A stretch of DNA of 64,000 bases from Vicia villosa (GCF_029867415.1 NW_026705217.1:496001-560000), one strand, 5' to 3'. Counted from the first letter of the stretch, positions 11,665 through 23,096 are shown. Numbers and translations are program-made. The notes: generated from the sequence alone by a model not told the origin.

Positions 11665-12315
11665 TTTATGATATTGGTCTAGTTAATTTGTATTTTTACT
11701 CTGCTTGAATTGCCTTGAACTCTGCTTTGTCTATTCCTTGAATTTCCTTGTGTGCTTCGTCTGCTCTAATACTCTACTACTCTGAATTACTTTTTGTTTA
11801 TGACAAAAAGGGGGAAAATTATTAAAGAAACATTAATTAAAACTTTTTAGAAATTTTGAAGAATCAGAAAGGGGGAGAATCTTAATCATCATTATATAAA
11901 TTTGAACAGAACATATCTAATTCTATATCAAGTACTCTGTTCATTGAACTCATAAAGTAAAATTACTATTCTGAATTATCTGAACATTATCTGGACAAAT
12001 CTTAGGAATCAAAGATAAATCTTTTCTAACTTGTTTTCTAACTTGTGTACCAGAAGTTTATGTTGTTAAAAGAATGCAGGTATATCTGAAACAATAGAAA
12101 TATATATCCTTAGAACTTCTGTGAAGATGCGCGTATGCATAGCCACATCCATCAATCTTCAGAAGAATCAGGTTAAAGGGAAAATTATTCACGGAAGTTA
12201 TCTATTATATTTCTCTTTAAATATTTATTTCAGGGGGAGATTACACATCTCATGGGGAGACTATTTCTCTCATATACAAAATTTCTGAACATAACGTAAA
12301 TGTTTTGTCATCATC

Positions 12316-12329
12316 AAAAAGGGGGAGAT
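12316..12329 (+). other. Polypurine tract of the relic element
   Basis: AAAAAGGGGGAGAT directly before the LTR start TGTTAG. Related tracts occur upstream at about 11813, 11871, 12235 and 12254. Multiple polypurine tracts before the 3' LTR are a known Sirevirus trait. Confidence 0.8.
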
Positions 12330-12890
12330 TGTTAGAACATAGTTTGGTTCTAATCATATTTTAGTGTTGTGATGATAACAAGCAAATAAATTTTGTATAA
12401 AGCAAACATGGTACTCTAATTATATATTTCTGATTTCAGAAGATGTACCAATACAAACAGAATCAGAACTTGACAAATATGCAAAACTGGATAAACGCAA
12501 GAGATACTCAAGTCTTAAGGCAACTTCTGATAAAGTACCAACAGACGAGAATACATCTATAACAGAAGCTAAAATGCAAGGCTGAACAGAAGATCATGAA
12601 AACTGACTCAAATAATACCGTTAAGACATAACTATTTGGAAAACGGCTGCAACACTCCAAATGGTGCAACTCCCAAGGCTGATTGAAGAAGCAACCTACA
12701 TGCAGCTCATTGGAGAAAAAAAAGCAAAAAGCGAAACACGCAAGCATTTATTACGCTTTCCAAAGATCAAGACAACAAACACAATTTCAAAGCTATAAAT
12801 AGAAGAAAGGTTTCTCATGGAATGTGTGGTTTGAAAAAGGATGTAGTGCTAAAGTTGCAAAAATCACAAATGTGATTAAAGCTTAAATAA

Positions 12891-13262
12891 GAAGCAACTC
12901 TGAATAAGAACAGTTGTTCTTAATCTGTTTGAAAAGAAGAATAGAAGATCCAAACAAGAAGCAACTCTGAATAAGAACAATTGTTCTTAATCTGCTTGAA
13001 AAGAATAATAGAAGATCAAAACAAGAAGCAACTCTGAATTAGAACTGTTGTTCTTAATCTGCTTGAAAAGAAGAATAGAAGAACAAAAAAAGAAGCAACT
13101 CTGAATAAGAACAGTTGTTCTTAATCTGCTTGAAAAGAAGAATAGAAGATCAAAACAAGAAGCAACTCTGAATAAGAACTATTGTTCTTAATCTGTTGAA
13201 AAGAAGAATAGAAGATTAAAATAAAAAAGCAACCTTGAACAGATACTGTGTTCATAATCTGC
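12891..13262 (+). repeat. 67-bp tandem repeats in the LTR, five copies plus a decayed one
   Basis: Units start GAAGCAACTCTGAATAAGAA at 12891, 12958, 13025, 13092 and 13159, a constant 67-bp step, with a degenerate sixth near 13226. Each unit contains the imperfect palindrome AAGAACAGTTGTTCTTA. The array lies downstream of the LTR TATA box, so it would be in the transcribed R/U5 part. Regularity recalls the enhancer-type palindromic repeats described in Sirevirus LTRs. Confidence 0.85.
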
Positions 13263-13552
13263 CTTTAAAGAAGGACTAAAGATGAATATCAACTTGAAGA
13301 AGCTCTCAACACAGGGAGCTGGTGCTCTTACTCTCCTTACCACCAAGAAGCAAAGATCTTGTTCAGAAGATGCAGACAAGAAAACTCCAAAGATTATTCA
13401 TTCACTCAAAGTGATTAATTGTCATTGTATCAAAACAACTGTACTTAGACATAGGATAAAAACTGCTTAACTAAGAAGCACACTTGTAATCTCCAGAAGA
13501 TTGATGAACATTATATCCTGATAGGATCACTGAATGGTTCATCATTTGTGGT

Positions 13553-13856
13553 TAGTCACAACGGGTTGGTTGTGCAGGGTCAGTCACAACAGTTTAGTTG
13601 TGCAGGGTTAGTCATAGAAGTGGGCTGTGCAGGAGTCAATGGATGTTATATCTGTGGATCATATCGTTGAATAGTCCATTGTAGTTAGTCACGAGCAGTT
13701 GGCTTGTGCAGGGTTACTAGATTGATGAACGTTATATCTCGCAGAGATCACTAAACGGTTCAGTTATCTAGGGGTTAGTCACTCGTGGGTAGCTTGTGCA
13801 GGGTTAGTCATAGTAGTTGGCTGTGCAGGTTGTTAGTCACGAAGGTTGACCTGGCA
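13553..13856 (+). repeat. Degenerate GTTAGTCAC / GTGCAGGG repeats in the LTR
   Basis: At least six irregular units combine a TTAGTCAC- or TCAGTCAC-type half with a TTGTGCAGGG half, interleaved with GATCATAT/ATCACTGAA phrases. Spacing varies between about 35 and 75 bp. Equivalent positions in the element 1 LTR (16855-17040) hold a different three-unit array with AGAGTGATC and GTCTTAGCTTGTG. Confidence 0.6.
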
Positions 13857-14251
13857 GTTGTAATCAAGTTTGGTTATAGTGGATCAAGTCCTCTAGAGAG
13901 AGGAAAAATCACCTGAGGAGGGTGGACTGGAGTAGCCTTATTTAGAAGGTGAACCAGGATAAAAATGAATGTGTCTTTTACTTTCTGTAAATTTTATTTT
14001 AACTCAGAACATCCATGCAGAAATCTTTAGAACTGTACTGAGCCAAGTTAGAAGTTCTGATAATATACAGAAGTTAAAATGAATGTCTCATTGGTTATGC
14101 AACTCTACTTTAAATATGCTTCCGCAACATGAATCAAAGCATATCCAAATAATGAGACACTAAAAGAAAGAAAAGATTTTAACGAAAGGGAAATATGTTT
14201 TTGGAAGAACACAATTTAATCCCCCCTTTCTTGTGTTTTTCTCCACTTTCA

Positions 14252-14939
14252 CAATTACCATTTTTTCCTTATATCTATATTGAACACAAGGCATAGACCG
14301 TGTCACCCTTGTCCAGTTCAAAATTGGGCCCTTAGTTATTTATCCTGTTACACAGGATGGGCAAATTCCATCTAGGTTACTCATGTCCCTCAACATGCTT
14401 TGGGTAGTAACCATAAACCGTCTTTATGGTCATCCAATTACGGTCAATGTTTGATTAACAATAAAGTATTCGACTCTACATCTAGGATCCATAGTGGTTT
14501 CAGGTCGAAGGGTGGTATACACCACTTATCACCATGAGAATAACTTATGACACTTAGCATAACATTCTATGTAGTATTCTCATAGCGGGTCAATCCAGTA
14601 TAAATATTACTCCTAATATTTATACCTATGTTAAGACTTGATAACTCCTTATCCATGATCCATGAGATATGATCATCAGTCTATCTACATAATAGTCTCA
14701 ATGCTTTAATATTACCCCACTTTACAATAAAGCTCGACTACAGATACTTTAAGAATAATGTCCTTACGTTTAATGATTCTCATGATTAAGTCAAACTTAA
14801 CATTTTATTAAACGGACTAGATATTCTTGGGACTTTATTATTTTGAAAAAACAAACAGAATAAATAAATACATTTTATTATTAATAAATTATTCGATACA
14901 AGTATAAAAAATATTGGCCTATAGGACTTACACCAACAG
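14252..14939 (-). mobile_element. Truncated Ty1/copia LTR, inverted
   Basis: Read on the minus strand it begins TGTTGGTGTAAGTCC at 14939, an LTR-like start, and runs about 690 bp through motifs common in legume copia LTRs, such as GGGCCCAATTTTGAACTGG near 14325 and GACACGGTCTATGCC near 14298. It stops at the end of the relic LTR (14251). The Sirevirus-like relic probably inserted into this LTR, with the other half lost. No coding capacity. Confidence 0.55.
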
Positions 14940-15600
14940 AGACTATTGTAGAAATTAAAGCAATACATCCGCCTAAAACTAACAATGGTAATGACGTATG
15001 TTTATGGAGAGGATCAAATGATGGGGTTATTTCAGTTGCAAGTGCATATGAGACTATAAGAAGAGGGATTCAGAGGAGTGACACTGATGCAATGTGGAAG
15101 CACATATGGCGACTCAAATTACCGGAAAAAAATGAGGTTCTTTGTTCAAAATAAATCTTTGTGCACCATGGTGTGTTGACTGCCCTACTATAGTTGAAGA
15201 TATACTCCATGTGTTAAGAGATTGTAGGACTGCCAATCATGTGTGATGCTCCATCATTAGAGAAGCATATTGAACTGATTTTGTAGAGTCAACCTCCATG
15301 ATTGGATCAATTTGAACCTCTCAAATGGTTACAATTATGCTGCCTCTATGAGGTGGGAGGAATTGGGGGCAATAACATGCCATACTTTGGGGTTTTAGAG
15401 AAACAAGAGGAGACATGATGATGAATACTTTATGCCAACCAACTTAACTCATTTCATTAGGGAGAAAGCTAATTTGTATTTGGCCAGTGCTAAATTCCAC
15501 TGTCAACTTTATTCTAACAGACAAGTCTTGACTCAAGTTAGGCGGGTTCCTCCAGATGAAAAGTGTATTGGAAATAATGTTGATGGGTGTGTGAATACTT
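14940..15600 (+). pseudogene. RT zinc-binding / RNase H-type pseudogene, 5' part
   Basis: Around 14995-15170 one frame reads like the zf-RVT domain that follows plant LINE reverse transcriptases (WRGSNDGVISVASAYETIRR, then WKHIWRLKLPEKN). A CPT...EDILHVLRDC zinc-binding remnant follows near 15180-15230 after a frame change. Near 15540-15590, KCIGNNVDGC resembles the first strand of a plant RNase H (RVT_3) domain. The reading is broken by many stops and by the solo LTR starting at 15601. The 3' part resumes at 25766. It may be a LINE relic or one of the RVT_3-type host copies. Confidence 0.5.
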
Positions 15601-16026
15601 TGTTAGATAAAAGGTATGATAATCCTGGATATCTTCAAGAATCGTGTTTGTTCACTTTCCGAACAAAGTATTTCGACCCTATACTTGTCTGGGTTCATGA
15701 AATCTTTGCGAGGATAATTCTTGAAGAATCAATCTGTTTCTGACAATGGAGAACAGATCAGAATGTAGAGGAAGTATATAATTTCGTGTTTTAAATCGAG
15801 ACCAAAAGACTCCTTATATAGGAGACCAATAATAGAAACGAACAGACACACCTGTTCGGTAAAACAGTTATGTTGGTTGGAAACGAAGCACCTGTTCGGT
15901 AAAACGGTTATGCCCCTTGGACCCCAGCAGGGCGCTGCCCCGCACCCCGCCAGGGGCTCCGCCCCTTGGAACCCCGTTTCTATTATTCGTATTCAATTGT
16001 TCGTTTGGCTCCACGAGCGTGCACTC

Positions 16027-17233
16027 TGTTAGAACAAGATTTGTTCTGATCAATTATCTTAGTTTTGATGATAACAATAATATGAATTTTGCTTAAGATA
16101 ATATGGTACTCTAATCCAATGCAATTTCCTTTTCAGGAAATATATATAGAGTATGCATAAATCAGCGCTCAGAAGCTTTGACTCAGAAGGTTCAGCATGC
16201 AACATCAGAACATGGTCTGGCAAGACATCAGAAGATGGTCGAAGCAGAATCAGAACATGGGTCTATGGAAGCATCAGAAGAACATGAGATCAGAAGCACT
16301 GAAGTTCTGATGGTATCACGCTCAGAAGCACTTCAAGGTCAGAAGATCAGAAGATGCTTTGCACCAAGCTGTTTGACTCTGATGATAATCAAACGTTGTA
16401 TTTACAAACATCAGATCAGAAGAAAGTACAAGTGGCAGGCTACGCTGACTGACAAAAGGAACGTTAGAAGCTATTAAAGGCAACGTCAGTAGACACAGCG
16501 TGAACAAGGCTCGAGGTAGTTGACAAAAGCGTATAACATTAAATGCAAAGCTGTACGGAACACGCAAAGCATTAAATGCGCTCAACGGTCATCTTCTCAA
16601 ACGCCTATAAATATGAAGTTCTGATGAGAAGCAAGGTTAAGAACTCTGAACCAAATTCTGTGAATATTAACTTGCTGAAACGCTGTTCAAATCAAAGCTC
16701 AGAAACTTCATCTTCATCAAAGCTCACTACATTGCTTTTGTAATATCTTAGTGAGATTAAGCTTAAACTTTAAGAGAAATATCACTGTTGTGATTATATC
16801 TTTTAAGAAGCATTGTAATACTCTTAGAAAGATTACATTAAGTTGTAAGTAACTAGAGTGATCGTGTTGATCAGAATACTCTAGGAAGTCTTAGCTTGTG
16901 TCTAAGCAGTTGTAATTAGAGTGATCACGTGGTGGTCAGGATACTCTAAGAAAGTCTTAGCTTGTGTCTAAGCAGTTGTTCCTGGAGTGATCAGGTTGTG
17001 ATCAGGATACTCTAGAAGACTTAGTCGTGGACTAAGTGGAAAACCATTGTAATCCGTGCGATTAGTGGATTAAATCCTCAGTTGAGGTAAATCATCTCTG
17101 CGGGGGTGGACTGGAGTAGTTTAGTTAACAACGAACCAGGATAAAAATAACTGTGCAATTTATTTTTATCTGTCAAGTTTTTAAAGCTACACTTATTCAA
17201 ACCCCCCCTTTCTAAGTGTTTTTCTATCCTTCA
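16027..17233 (+). repeat. 5' LTR of element 1
   Basis: TGTTAGAACAAG...TATCCTTCA, 1,207 bp. The TATA box is at 16606. From 16855 to 17040 lie three 65-70 bp repeats with AGAGTGATC and GTCTTAGCTTGTGTCTAAG. A C-run and CTTTCTAAGTG precede the 3' end. Confidence 0.95.
16606..16613 (+). promoter_or_regulatory. LTR promoter TATA box
   Basis: TATAAATA in CGCCTATAAATATG, the best core-promoter candidate of the LTR. Identical copies lie in the 3' LTR (25026) and, inverted, in both LTRs of element 2. Confidence 0.6.
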
Positions 17234-17235
17234 AT

Positions 17236-17247
17236 TGGCATCAGAGC
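17236..17247 (+). other. Primer binding site (initiator tRNA-Met type)
   Basis: TGGCATCAGAGC, two bases after the 5' LTR end. It matches the common plant copia site TGGTATCAGAGC except for C instead of T at the fourth base. The same variant is in element 2 (43983-43994), so it is a family feature. Confidence 0.85.
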
Positions 17248-17319
17248 GCCGGTTCTAAGGTGCAAGCACTTAACCGTGTTTAGAAAAGATTCAGGAAGAG
17301 AAAAACGCTTCAGTTAAAG

Positions 17320-19230
17320 ATGGCTGGTGAATCTCAAGCAAATCCAACTCCATCTACATCTGGCTCTGCTGAGAAATACAATGGTTATACTAGACCGCCA
17401 GTATTTGATGGTGAAAACTTTGAATACTGGAAAGATAAACTGGAAAGTTACTTTCTTGGTCTAGATGGTGATCTATGGGATCTTCTGTTGGATGGTTACA
17501 AACATCCTGTTAAAGCTACTGGTGTAAGGCTCACGAGAAGCGAAATGAGTGATGATCAAAAGAAAGATTTCAAGAATCATCACAAATGCAGGACTGTTTT
17601 GCTGAATGCTATCTCTCATGCTGAGTATGAGAAGATATCTAACAGGGAAACGGCCCATGACATATATGAGTCCTTGAAGATGACTCATGAAGGAAATGCT
17701 CAAGTCAAGGAGACCAAAGCTCTTGCACTAATCCAGAAGTATGAAGCCTTCAAGATGGAGGATGATGAAGACATTGAAAAGATGTTTTCAAGATTTCAAA
17801 CTTTGACTGCTGGATTAAGAGTTCTCGACAAAGGCTACACCAAGGCTGATCATGTAAAGAAGATCATCAGAAGTTTGCCCAGAAGATGGGGTCCAATGGT
17901 AACTGCATTCAAGATTGCAAAGAATCTGAATGAAGTTTCTTTGGAAGAGCTTATCAGTGCCTTGAGAAGCCACGAAATTGAGCTGGACGCAAACGAGCCT
18001 CAGAAGAAAGGTAAGTCTATTGCATTAAAATCTAATGTTAAAAAATGCACTAACGCTTTTCAGGCAAGAGAAGAAGATTCTGAAGAATCAGAATCTGAAG
18101 AAGAAGATGAACTGTCCTTGATCTCCAGAAGGCTAAATCAACTCTGGAAGAACAAGCAAAGGAAGTTCAGAGGCGTCAGAAGTTCAAAGAAATTTGAACG
18201 TGGAGAGTCTTCTGATGACAGAAGATCTGACAAGAAGAAGGCTGTCTGCTATGAGTGCAATGAGCCTGGACATTACAAGAATGAGTGTCCGAAACTTCAG
18301 AAAGAAAATCCCAAGAAGAAGTTTCATAAAAAGAAAGGTCTTATGGCAACCTGGGATGAGTCAGAAGATGATTCAGACTCTGAAGATGAGCAGGCTAACT
18401 GTGCGCTGATGGCGATAGAAGATGACGGATCAGAATCTACATCAGAATCAGATTCTGAAGAGGTATTTTCTGAACTATCTAGAAAAGAGTTAGTTTCCAG
18501 TCTAACAGAACTTCTGGAACTCAAAGCTCATCTTAGTATTAAATACAAAAAGCTGAAGAAGCAATTTGAATTTGAAACTAAGAAGCTGGAATTGGAAAAT
18601 TCTGAACTAAAGGAAAAAGTTTTAAATTTATCCAAAAACAGTGGATCTCCTTCTAAAACAGAAAAAACCATTCCTAGCATGAATCATATTCTGAAAGAAT
18701 ATGACTTGAGCTTCAGAAAATTTTTATCTAGAAGCATAGGCAGAAGTCAACTTGCTTCTATGATATATGCTGTGTCTGGAAACAAAAGAGTTGGCATTGG
18801 TTATGAGGGTGAAATCCCATACAAGCTTGAATCTGTGGATGATATGAAAATATCATACAAGCCTCTGTACAACCAATTTAAATTTGGCCACTCCCATGAT
18901 ATTAGGCACACATCACATGCACAAAGCTTTCACGTTACACACACTAAGAAGCATGTGACACAACCTAGGAAATATCATGAAACTCACATTAAGAATTATC
19001 ATGCTGTTCCTCCTATTGCTTACAATGTTAAACCCAAGTTCAATCAGAACTTGAGAAAAACTAACAAGAAAGGACCCAAGAAAATGTGGGTACCTAAGGA
19101 TAAGATTATTCCTATTGCAGATATCCTTGGCTGCAAAAAGGACAAAGCACAACATGTCATGGTACCTGGACTCTGGATGCTCACGACACATGACAGGAAG
19201 AAGGTCTATGTTCCAAGACCTGGTGCTTAA
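17320..19230 (+). CDS. gag: Gag polyprotein of element 1 (636 aa)
   Basis: Forms the virus-like particle that packages element RNA in the cytoplasm. The N-terminal half has the copia gag fold signature (FDGENFEYWKDKLESYF, then ETAHDIYESL and IQKYEAFKM). A CCHC zinc knuckle sits at residues 310-323 (C310, C313, H318, C323), after an acidic Ser/Glu-rich stretch. A probable coiled coil spans roughly residues 395-445. The ATG lies 87 nt after the LTR in a leader with no upstream ATG nearby. The last 59 codons overlap the pol frame. The residues after about 600 are an out-of-frame reading of the protease region, so the functional C-terminus may be set by frameshifting. Gag is intact and 96-98% like the gag of element 2 by eye. 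Confidence 0.93.
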   Translation: MAGESQANPTPSTSGSAEKYNGYTRPPVFDGENFEYWKDKLESYFLGLDGDLWDLLLDGYKHPVKATGVRLTRSEMSDDQKKDFKNHHKCRTVLLNAISHAEYEKISNRETAHDIYESLKMTHEGNAQVKETKALALIQKYEAFKMEDDEDIEKMFSRFQTLTAGLRVLDKGYTKADHVKKIIRSLPRRWGPMVTAFKIAKNLNEVSLEELISALRSHEIELDANEPQKKGKSIALKSNVKKCTNAFQAREEDSEESESEEEDELSLISRRLNQLWKNKQRKFRGVRSSKKFERGESSDDRRSDKKKAVCYECNEPGHYKNECPKLQKENPKKKFHKKKGLMATWDESEDDSDSEDEQANCALMAIEDDGSESTSESDSEEVFSELSRKELVSSLTELLELKAHLSIKYKKLKKQFEFETKKLELENSELKEKVLNLSKNSGSPSKTEKTIPSMNHILKEYDLSFRKFLSRSIGRSQLASMIYAVSGNKRVGIGYEGEIPYKLESVDDMKISYKPLYNQFKFGHSHDIRHTSHAQSFHVTHTKKHVTQPRKYHETHIKNYHAVPPIAYNVKPKFNQNLRKTNKKGPKKMWVPKDKIIPIADILGCKKDKAQHVMVPGLWMLTTHDRKKVYVPRPGA

Positions 19231-22200
19231 GTCTGGAGGAGAAGTCAAGTTTGGAGGAGATCAGAAGGGCAAGATAATTGGCTCTGGAACTATAAAGTCT
19301 GGTAACTCTCCTTCCATTTCAAATGTACTTCTTGTAGAAGGGTTAACAAATAACCTCTTATCTATCAGTCAATTGAGTGACAATGGTTATGATATAATCT
19401 TTAATCAAAAGTCTTGCAAGGCTGTAAATCAGAAGGATGGCTCAATCCTATTTACCGGCAAGAGGAAGAACAACATTTATAAGACAGATCTGCAAGATCT
19501 TATGAGTCAGAAGGTGACTTGTCTTATGTCTGTTTCTGAACAGCAGTGGGTCTGGTACAGAAGATTAGGTCATGCTAGTTTGAGAAAGATTTCTCAGATT
19601 AACAAACTGGATCTTGTCAGAGGACTCCCTAATCTGAAATTCAAATCAGATGCTCTTTGTGAAGCATGTCAGAAGGGCAAGTTCTCCAAACCTGCATTCA
19701 AATCCAAGAATGTTGTTTCTACCTCAAGGCCATTAGAACTCTTGCACATTGATCTGTTTGGCCCAGTAAAAACAGCATCTATCAGAGGGAAGAAATATGG
19801 ATTAGTCATTGTAGATGATTATAGCCGCTGGACATGGGTAAAGTTCTTGAAACACAAGGATGAGTCTCATTCAGTGTTCTTTGAATTCTGCACTCAGATT
19901 CAATCTGAGAAAGAGTGTAAAATCATAAAGGTCTGAAGTGATCATGGTGGTGAATTTGAGAACAGATTCTTTGAAAAGTTCTTCAAAGAAAATGGTATTG
20001 CCCATGATTTCTCTTGTCCTAGAACTCCACAGCAAAATGGAGTTGTAGAATGAAAGAATAGGACTCTGCAAGAAATGGCCAGAACCATGATCAATGAAAC
20101 CAATATGGCTAAGCATTTCTGGGCAGAAGCAATAAACACTGCATGCTATATTCAGAATAGAATCTCTATCAGACCTATTCTAAATAAGACTCCTTATGAA
20201 TTGTGGAAGAACAGAAAGCCCAACATTTCATATTTCCATCCTTTTGGATGTGTATGCTTTATTCTGAACACTAAAGATCATCTTGGTAAATTTGATTCCA
20301 AAGCACAAAAATGTTTCCTTCTTGGATATTCTGAACGCTCAAAAGGCTACAGAGTATACAATACTGAAACATTGGTTGTAGAAGAATCAATCAATATCAG
20401 GTTTGATGATAAGCTTGGTTCTGAAAAACCAAAGCAGTTTGATAATTTTGCAGATTGTGATATTGATGTATCAGAAGTTGTTGAGCCAAGAAGCAACGCA
20501 TCAGAAGCAGAGCTTCTCAGAAGCAAAGAATCTGAAGATCAAGTATCAGCTTCTCTGGAGAATCTAAGCATTTCTGAAGAACCATCTGTCAGAAGATCAT
20601 CCAGACTCATTTCTGGTCATTCAGAAGATGTCATTCTTGGAAAGAAGGATGATCCAATCAGAACAAGAGCATTCCTTAAGAACAATGCAGACTGTCAATT
20701 AGGTCTTGTATCTTTGATCGAGCCAACTTCTGTTGATCATGCTCTAGAAGATCCAGACTGGATAATTGCTATGCAAGAAGAACTGAATCAGTTTACAAGG
20801 AATGATGTTTGGGATCTTGTTCCTAGACCAAATGGATTCAATATAATCGGTACAAAATGGGTCTTCAGAAACAAGCTCAGTGAGAAAGGTGAAGTGGTAA
20901 GAAACAAAGCCAGACTGGTGGCTCAGGGTTACAGTCAGCAAGAAGGGATTGACTATACAGAAACCTTTGCACCAGTGGCCAGGTTAGAATCTATTCGTCT
21001 ATTAATTTCATTTGCCACTCAATATAACATCACTCTCTATCAGATGGATGTTAAGAGTGCCTTCTTAAATGGTTATATAGATGAAGAAGTTTATGTCCAT
21101 CAACCTCCTGGTTTTGAAGACTCTATGTCTCCTAATCATGTTTTTAAACTAAAGAAATCATTGTATGGATTGAAACAAGCTCCCAGAGCTTGGTATGAGC
21201 GCTTAAGTTCTTTCCTTCTGGATAATGGTTTCACTAGAGGAAAAGTGGACACTACTCTCTTTTGTAAAACCTTTAAAAGGGATATTTTAATTTGTCAAAT
21301 ATATGTAGATGATATTATTTTTGGAACATCTAATGCTACACTTGGAAAGGAGTTTGCTGAGTCTATGCAGGCTGAGTTTGAAATGAGCATGATGGGAGAA
21401 CTCAAGTACTTCCTTGGAATACAAATAAATCAAACATCAGAAGGAACGTATGTTCACCAAACCAAGTATGTGAAGGAACTTCTGAAGAAGTTTAATCTTC
21501 TAGACTGCAAAGAAGCCAAAACTCCTATGCATCCAACATGCATCCTAGGTAAGGATGAGGTAAGTAAGAAGGTAGATCAGAAGTTATACAGAGGTATGAT
21601 TGGATCTCTTCTATATTTGACTGCTTCTAGACCTGACATTCTTTTCAGTGTTTGTTTGTGTGCTAGATTCCAATCAGACCCTAGAGAATCTCATTTAACT
21701 GCTGTTAAGAGAATTCTAAGGTATCTGAAAGGTACTACTAATGTTGGCTTAGTTTACAGAAAATCTAAAGAATACAACTTAGTAGGATTCTGCGATGCTG
21801 ACTATGCTGGAGACAGAATTGAAAGAAAGAGTACTTCAGGAAGTTGTCAATTTCTTGGAAGTCATTTGATCTCCTGGTATAGCAAGAAGCAAGCAACTAT
21901 TGCTCTATCAACAACAGAAGCAGAATATGTCTCTGCTGCTGGTTGTAGTACACAGATGCTCTGGATGAAGAGTCAGCTAGAAGATTATCAGATATATGAG
22001 AGTAACATTCCTATATTCTGTGATAATACTTCTGTTATATGTTTATCTAAGAATCCTATTCTTCATTCAAAAGCTAAACATATTGAGATTAAACATCATT
22101 TCATAAGGGACTATGTTCAGAAGGGTGTTCTATCTTTAAACTTTGTGGATACAGACCATCAATGGGCTGATATCTTTACAAAACCCCTGGCTGAAGATAG

Positions 22201-22249
22201 GTTTAAGTTCATCCTGAAGAACATCAGTATGGATTTGTGCCCAGAATGA
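19055..22249 (+). pseudogene. pol: Pol of element 1 (PR-INT-RT-RH) with two TGA stops
   Basis: The frame opens after a TGA at 19052 and lies +1 relative to gag. Protease has DSG at 19169-19177 in WYLDSGCSRHMTG. Integrase has the H..H/C..C head (HASLRK, CEACQKGK) and DDE residues in HIDLFGP, IVDDYSRW and GGEFEN. RT has YVDD at 21302-21313, and RNase H has DADYAGD and STTEAEY. Two stops break integrase: TGA at 19934-19936 just before SDHGGEF, and TGA at 20051-20053 in VVE*KNRTL. Element 2 has arginine codons at both places, and the second fits a CGA-to-TGA transition at a CpG. The rest of the 1,060-codon frame is open to the natural stop at 22247. Confidence 0.92.
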
Positions 22250-22700
22250 GAAGATGAGAAGTTCTTATGTATGAGTATCTTCTGAAATGAAAGTGGATTA
22301 TTTTTAATCAGAAGTTCTGATTGAAATCAATTAGAAATTATGATTCAGTTATTACTAACGTTTCATTGTCTAAGTTGATTCAGAACCTCTTTAAAAGCAA
22401 AACAGCTGTAACGTTTTATCTCGGGATGGTAAACCTGTCTTTACTGTTCATGGATAAGCGCGCGTGCAGTTGAAGGGACGCCGACCATAGGTAACTGTGC
22501 AAGTCACCTCATTTGTCTTTATTATCTCTCCTCATGTCACGTAACATTAAATGCTATTCATCATTTGTTTCATTTTAAATACTCTTCAAACGCTTCTCCT
22601 TCCCTCTTATATTTTCTCTATTTCACTCTGTTTTTGCTTTCCTTCTCTATCTATCTGCATTCATATAAAACCCTAGCTGTTCATTATCTGCAAATCCATC

Positions 22701-23096
22701 ATGAACTCTTCATCAAGCCCAGGAAACCATGAAAATGATGAAAACAAAAAGAGAAAAGCTGTTGAAACATCTTCTTCCAAACCCAAAAAGATAAAGATCA
22801 CCTATGACCCTCTCAAGGTGAATCCATTCGAAGCAAAGTTGTCTGGAAACTATTCTAGACGTGTGTTTCAACCCCCTGGTGAAAGCCCTCCATCATCTCC
22901 ATCTTCTTCCTCATCTTTTTACCTTCAAGACTCAACTTCCTCTTCATCTAACCTTTCCTCTCCCTCAAGCCATTCCAAAGAAATTTCTTCATCTTCACCT
23001 GCTGAGAATGTTGTTTCTGATAGAGATTGTGGAAAATCTGCATCAGAATCAAGTCTCCCTAACCCCTCGCCTGGAAGCCCAAGAAGCAGTCAATGA
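22701..23096 (+). pseudogene. Env-like ORF remnant of element 1 (131 aa)
   Basis: Starts ATG at 22701 behind a promoter-like leader (TTTTAAATACTC near 22574, a CT-rich stretch and an AAACCCTAG at 22670). The product is Ser/Pro-rich with a basic nuclear-signal-like cluster (KKRKAVE...KPKKIKI) at residues 16-33. It stops at 23096, while a second frame continues for another 15 codons (AFSRLHGKENCKL). At 131 aa it is far shorter than the 900 or so residues of the relic at 8770-11664, so most of the ORF has been deleted. No function can be assigned. Confidence 0.5.

Larger units (their letters stand above)
8400..14251 (+). mobile_element. 3' half of an old Sirevirus-like Ty1/copia element
   Basis: From left to right it shows a GCGCGTGCA-containing leader (about 8480), a broken env-like ORF (8770-11664), a non-coding zone with several purine tracts, and an LTR (12330-14251). 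No gag or pol was found to the left, so the element is truncated, probably near 8400. Order and signals match the 3' ends of elements 1 and 2 in this window, but the LTR sequence is a different subfamily. It seems to have inserted into the copia LTR now seen at 14252-14939. Confidence 0.75.
12330..14251 (+). repeat. 3' LTR (1.92 kb) of the Sirevirus-like relic
   Basis: It begins TGTTAGAACATAG directly after the polypurine tract and ends in a C-run, TTTCTTGTGTTTTTCTCC and TTTCA, the same design as the LTR ends of elements 1 and 2. A TATAAATAG lies at about 12796. Its extra length over the 1.2-kb LTRs of the other elements comes from two internal repeat arrays. No target-site duplication can be checked because the 5' LTR is missing. 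Confidence 0.75.

Noticed and set aside
12891..13262. Regular direct repeats suggesting a CRISPR array
   Set aside because: The whole 67-bp unit is repeated without variable spacers, inside a plant LTR.
16178..16477. 99-residue ORF and an 87-residue antisense ORF found in all Sirevirus LTRs
   Set aside because: Repeated because the LTRs are near-identical. The composition follows the CAGAAG repeats and no domain is visible.
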